Source: Paracidovorax wautersii (GTDB lineage: Bacteria; Pseudomonadota; Gammaproteobacteria; Burkholderiales; Burkholderiaceae_C). Taken from it: a stretch of DNA of 61,698 nucleotides. The notes beneath the pieces are model-generated. The model was not told the DNA's origin. It ran no database searches and saw only the letters and a program-made list of their open reading frames with translations. Where the stretch lies: positions 1-61,698 of the forward strand of contig WNDQ01000021.1 in the NCBI GenBank assembly GCA_009912175.1. The letters run 5' to 3'. Position numbers and translations under genes: made by a program. This document shows positions 59,928 to 61,698 of the stretch, piece after piece; positions within the stretch are counted from its first letter, which is position 1; the number at the start of each line of letters is the position of its first letter.

Positions 59928-60950
59928 TCAACTGCCGACCGAGCCCGTGATCGGCAGCACGATGCCCGTGATGTAGCTCGCACAGCTCGGCGCGGCCAGG
60001 AACACATAGGCCGGCGCCAGCTCCTCGGGCTGGGCCGCGCGGCCGATGTCGGTGGCCTGGCCAAACGACGGCACCTTCTCGGCCGGCTGGTCGGCCGGGT
60101 TGAGCGGCGTCCACACCGGCCCCGGTGCCACCGCATTCACCCGGATGCCCTGCTCGGCCAGTTGCGAGGCCAGCGACAGCGTGAACGCATGGATCACCCA
60201 CTTGGTGGCCGAATAATCCAGCAGCGTGGCCTTGCCCTGCAGGCCCACCACCGAGCCCGTGTTGATGATCGACGTGCCCGGCTCCAGATGCGGCAGCGCC
60301 GCGCGCGCCATGTGGAAGTAGCCGTAGATGTTGGTGCGGAAGGTCTCGTCGAGCCGCTCGTCGGTCAGGTCGAGCAGCGACTCGGCATGCTCCTGGAACG
60401 CGGCGTTGTTGACCAGCACGTCGAGCCGGCCAAAGGCCTGCATCGTGCGCTCGACCGCCTCGCGGCAGAAGGTGCTGTCCTTGACGTCGCCCGGGATCAA
60501 CAGGCAGCGCCCGCCTTCGCGCTCGACGTGGTCGCGTGTTTCCTCGGCATCCGGCTGTTCCTCGGGCAGGTAGACCAGCGCCACATCCGCGCCCTCGCGC
60601 GCATACAGCACGGCCACCGCGCGCCCGATGCCCGAGTCACCGCCCGTCACGATCGCCGCAAAGCCGTCGAGCTTGCCGCTGCCCTGGTAGACCGGTGCCT
60701 CGAACCGCGGCCGCGGCGTCATTCTGGACTCATGCCCCGGCTTGGCCTGATGCTGCGGCGGCTGCGACCGCGGCTCGTCACCGCGCGGCCCCGGCACCGG
60801 CGCCTTTCCGGGCTGCCCACCGGACTGGGTGCTCTGGTCAATGCGATCCTGCTGTTGCTGCAGGCGGCGCTGGTGCGCCTCGACCCTGCCCGCCGGCGGC
60901 GAAGTCGACGTGGCCGTCCGGATCGGGTCGTCCGTGGTGTGCGCATTCAT
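59928..60950 (-). CDS. Short-chain dehydrogenase/reductase, YghA-like
   Basis: 340-residue SDR with an unusual first 80 residues rich in Gln, Pro and Arg (QRRLQQQQDRIDQS). The fold follows: IVTGGDSGIGRAVAVLYAREGADV, NNAA, INTGSVVG, the catalytic YSATK, and NAVAPGPVWTPL. YghA-type SDRs act on small carbonyl or polyol compounds and are often stress induced. Converges on the isomerase gene, 3 bp apart. Start may be an internal ATG at MTPRPRFEAP. Confidence 0.85.
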   Translation of the reverse strand: MNAHTTDDPIRTATSTSPPAGRVEAHQRRLQQQQDRIDQSTQSGGQPGKAPVPGPRGDEPRSQPPQHQAKPGHESRMTPRPRFEAPVYQGSGKLDGFAAIVTGGDSGIGRAVAVLYAREGADVALVYLPEEQPDAEETRDHVEREGGRCLLIPGDVKDSTFCREAVERTMQAFGRLDVLVNNAAFQEHAESLLDLTDERLDETFRTNIYGYFHMARAALPHLEPGTSIINTGSVVGLQGKATLLDYSATKWVIHAFTLSLASQLAEQGIRVNAVAPGPVWTPLNPADQPAEKVPSFGQATDIGRAAQPEELAPAYVFLAAPSCASYITGIVLPITGSVGS

Positions 60951-61238
60951 GAGGCAGTCCTTTCGTTCAAACAGTCGGTAGAGAACGCAGGCCGGCGATG
61001 GCCTGGAATCCCCAGGCTACGTTCGCCTGGCGGTCTCGACTGTCTGAAGGCGCGCAGCGGTGGTGTAGTCCGCTCTTGTTGGGACGCCGCATACACAGGA
61101 TGACGAAGGCGCGGTTGAGGCCAGGGGTCTGGCACGAAGCCGCTTGACCTGTGCAGTTCCGCCGCGAATCATCGTGCCAACACAGAGAAGTAACCCCTTG
61201 ATTTATATGGAATTCATGGCAAACCTCTTTGCCGCTCT
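60951..61238. other. Gene-free stretch between the SDR gene and the interrupted fragment
   Basis: About 290 bp with no gene I can support and lower GC than the neighbours. The SDR promoter should lie here on the minus strand. No strong -10/-35 pair was found. Confidence 0.4.
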
Positions 61239-61406
61239 CTAATTTCTCTTTGTATTTCTCTCTGTCAGCCGCCAGCAAGGTGCCGTGTCTGAACCGGTGT
61301 TGACGATCACCCCATGGCGGCGCAGCCTGGTCAACAGGCCGCTGATCTTGTTGTACTTCTGCTTGTCATCCAGGGCATCGCTCAGCTTTTCCATCAGCAG
61401 TCTGTT
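61239..61406 (-). pseudogene. 3' fragment of a gene cut by an IS3-family insertion
   Basis: An open frame of about 55 codons running from the IS boundary to TAG at 61241-61239: LLMEKLSDALDDKQKYNKIS, then GLLTRLRRHGVIVNTGS and TAPCWRLTERN. The pattern looks like a winged-helix C-terminal domain (repeat SGLLTRLRR-G-I-N-G). The parent gene is not identified. Its 5' part would lie beyond the IS. Confidence 0.6.
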
Positions 61407-61698
61407 TGATCTTGCCCCTGATTTACGGACACCTATCTAAGCGACATTGGCCAGCTCGTACTGCTCTGGGCTGAGGTAGCCCAGGGTCGAGTGCAGCCGG
61501 ATCCGATTGTAGTCAACCTCAATGTAGTCAAACACATGAGCCTTGGCCTGCTCCCGTGTGGCGAGGTGTTCACCATGGATGGCCTCGACCTTCAGACTGT
61601 GGTTCCAACTCTCCATTGCTGCGTTGTCGTAGCAGTTGCCTCTGGCACTCATGCTGGCGATCAAAGCGTATTGCTCCAACAGGGCGCGGTGCTCGCGC
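61407..61698 (-). mobile_element. IS3-family element, one end and partial transposase
   Basis: The end begins TGATCTTGCCCCTGATTTAC at 61407, a typical IS3-group terminal repeat (TG...), and runs to the window edge. A transposase reading frame starts 30 bp inside the end. The other end and target duplication are beyond the window. Confidence 0.75.
61437..61698 (-). CDS. IS3-family transposase OrfB, C-terminal part
   Basis: The visible 87 residues, open to the window edge, include MSARGNCYDNAAMESWNHSLKVE, where the Glu of the DDE triad is in AMESW, and the tail YNRIRLHSTLGYLSPEQYE typical of rve-type IS3 transposases. It stops at 61437. The N-terminal part with the two Asp residues is outside the window. 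Confidence 0.9.
   Translation of the reverse strand, partial: REHRALLEQYALIASMSARGNCYDNAAMESWNHSLKVEAIHGEHLATREQAKAHVFDYIEVDYNRIRLHSTLGYLSPEQYELANVA

Noticed and set aside
60967-61278. 103-codon minus-strand frame upstream of the SDR gene
   Set aside because: No family resemblance, overlaps the IS-interrupted fragment in another frame, and has no Shine-Dalgarno support.

Overview
The window is GC-rich, densely coded chromosomal DNA from a betaproteobacterium, most likely order Burkholderiales and probably Comamonadaceae or a near relative. This rests on the rpsL-rpsG-fusA-tuf order, the gatCAB operon diverging from mreBCD-mrdA, a Mg-type HemB, a Bug/TTT-type tricarboxylate-binding protein, and several LysR, Liv and opine-oxidase-like gene sets. 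No database search was possible; family calls come from motifs and remembered family features.

Layout. Positions 1-3.7 kb hold the str operon on the minus strand (rpsL, rpsG, fusA and the start of tuf), with a clear sigma-70 promoter and a strong terminator-like hairpin between rpsG and fusA. From 3.8 to 6.8 kb are a penicillin-binding D,D-carboxypeptidase, an alpha/beta hydrolase and a VanZ-like membrane protein. From 7.2 to 9.6 kb are hemB and a CorA-type transporter. From 9.7 to 15.6 kb are dienelactone hydrolase, LysR, CoA-acylating semialdehyde dehydrogenase and a GMC oxidoreductase. From 16 to 20.6 kb is a complete branched-chain-amino-acid-type ABC transporter (livKHMGF). From 21.1 to 22.6 kb is a divergent VOC/LysR pair. 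From 22.3 to 27.4 kb is the cell-shape operon mreB-mreC-mreD-mrdA. From 27.7 to 31.1 kb is gatCAB, followed by a FecR/TonB-receptor/beta-propeller iron-type module (31.1-36 kb).

The second half (36-60 kb) is catabolic. It holds a three-subunit amino-acid/opine-dehydrogenase-like complex with an Lrp regulator, a class III aminotransferase, a hydroxyacid dehydrogenase, two aldehyde dehydrogenases, two HAD hydrolases and a PuuB-like FAD oxidoreductase. A peptide/amine-type ABC transporter follows. A TetR-linked cassette of Bug binding protein, Gfo/Idh oxidoreductase, DUF993 protein and sugar isomerase comes next. An SDR gene, an interrupted gene fragment and the end of an IS3-family element close the window. 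The oxidase, aminotransferase and transporter genes look built for uptake, oxidation and transamination of an amine or amino-acid-like compound.

The most striking signal is a set of coding lesions. hemB has an 11-bp tandem duplication in its last codons. mrdA has a 1-nt frameshift near its end. The aminotransferase has one in-frame stop. The PuuB-like oxidase is broken at both ends. The peptide-binding protein has a frameshift. The sugar isomerase seems to lack an internal block. The first two leave the catalytic cores intact; the others fall in catabolic genes. They may be real decay or base-calling/assembly errors, and raw reads would decide. Other new-looking material includes two candidate structured small RNAs (about 6.93-7.08 kb minus; 15.75-15.91 kb plus), an ~84-bp intergenic repeat in three copies, an ~80-bp hairpin repeat in two copies, and several near-perfect operator palindromes.
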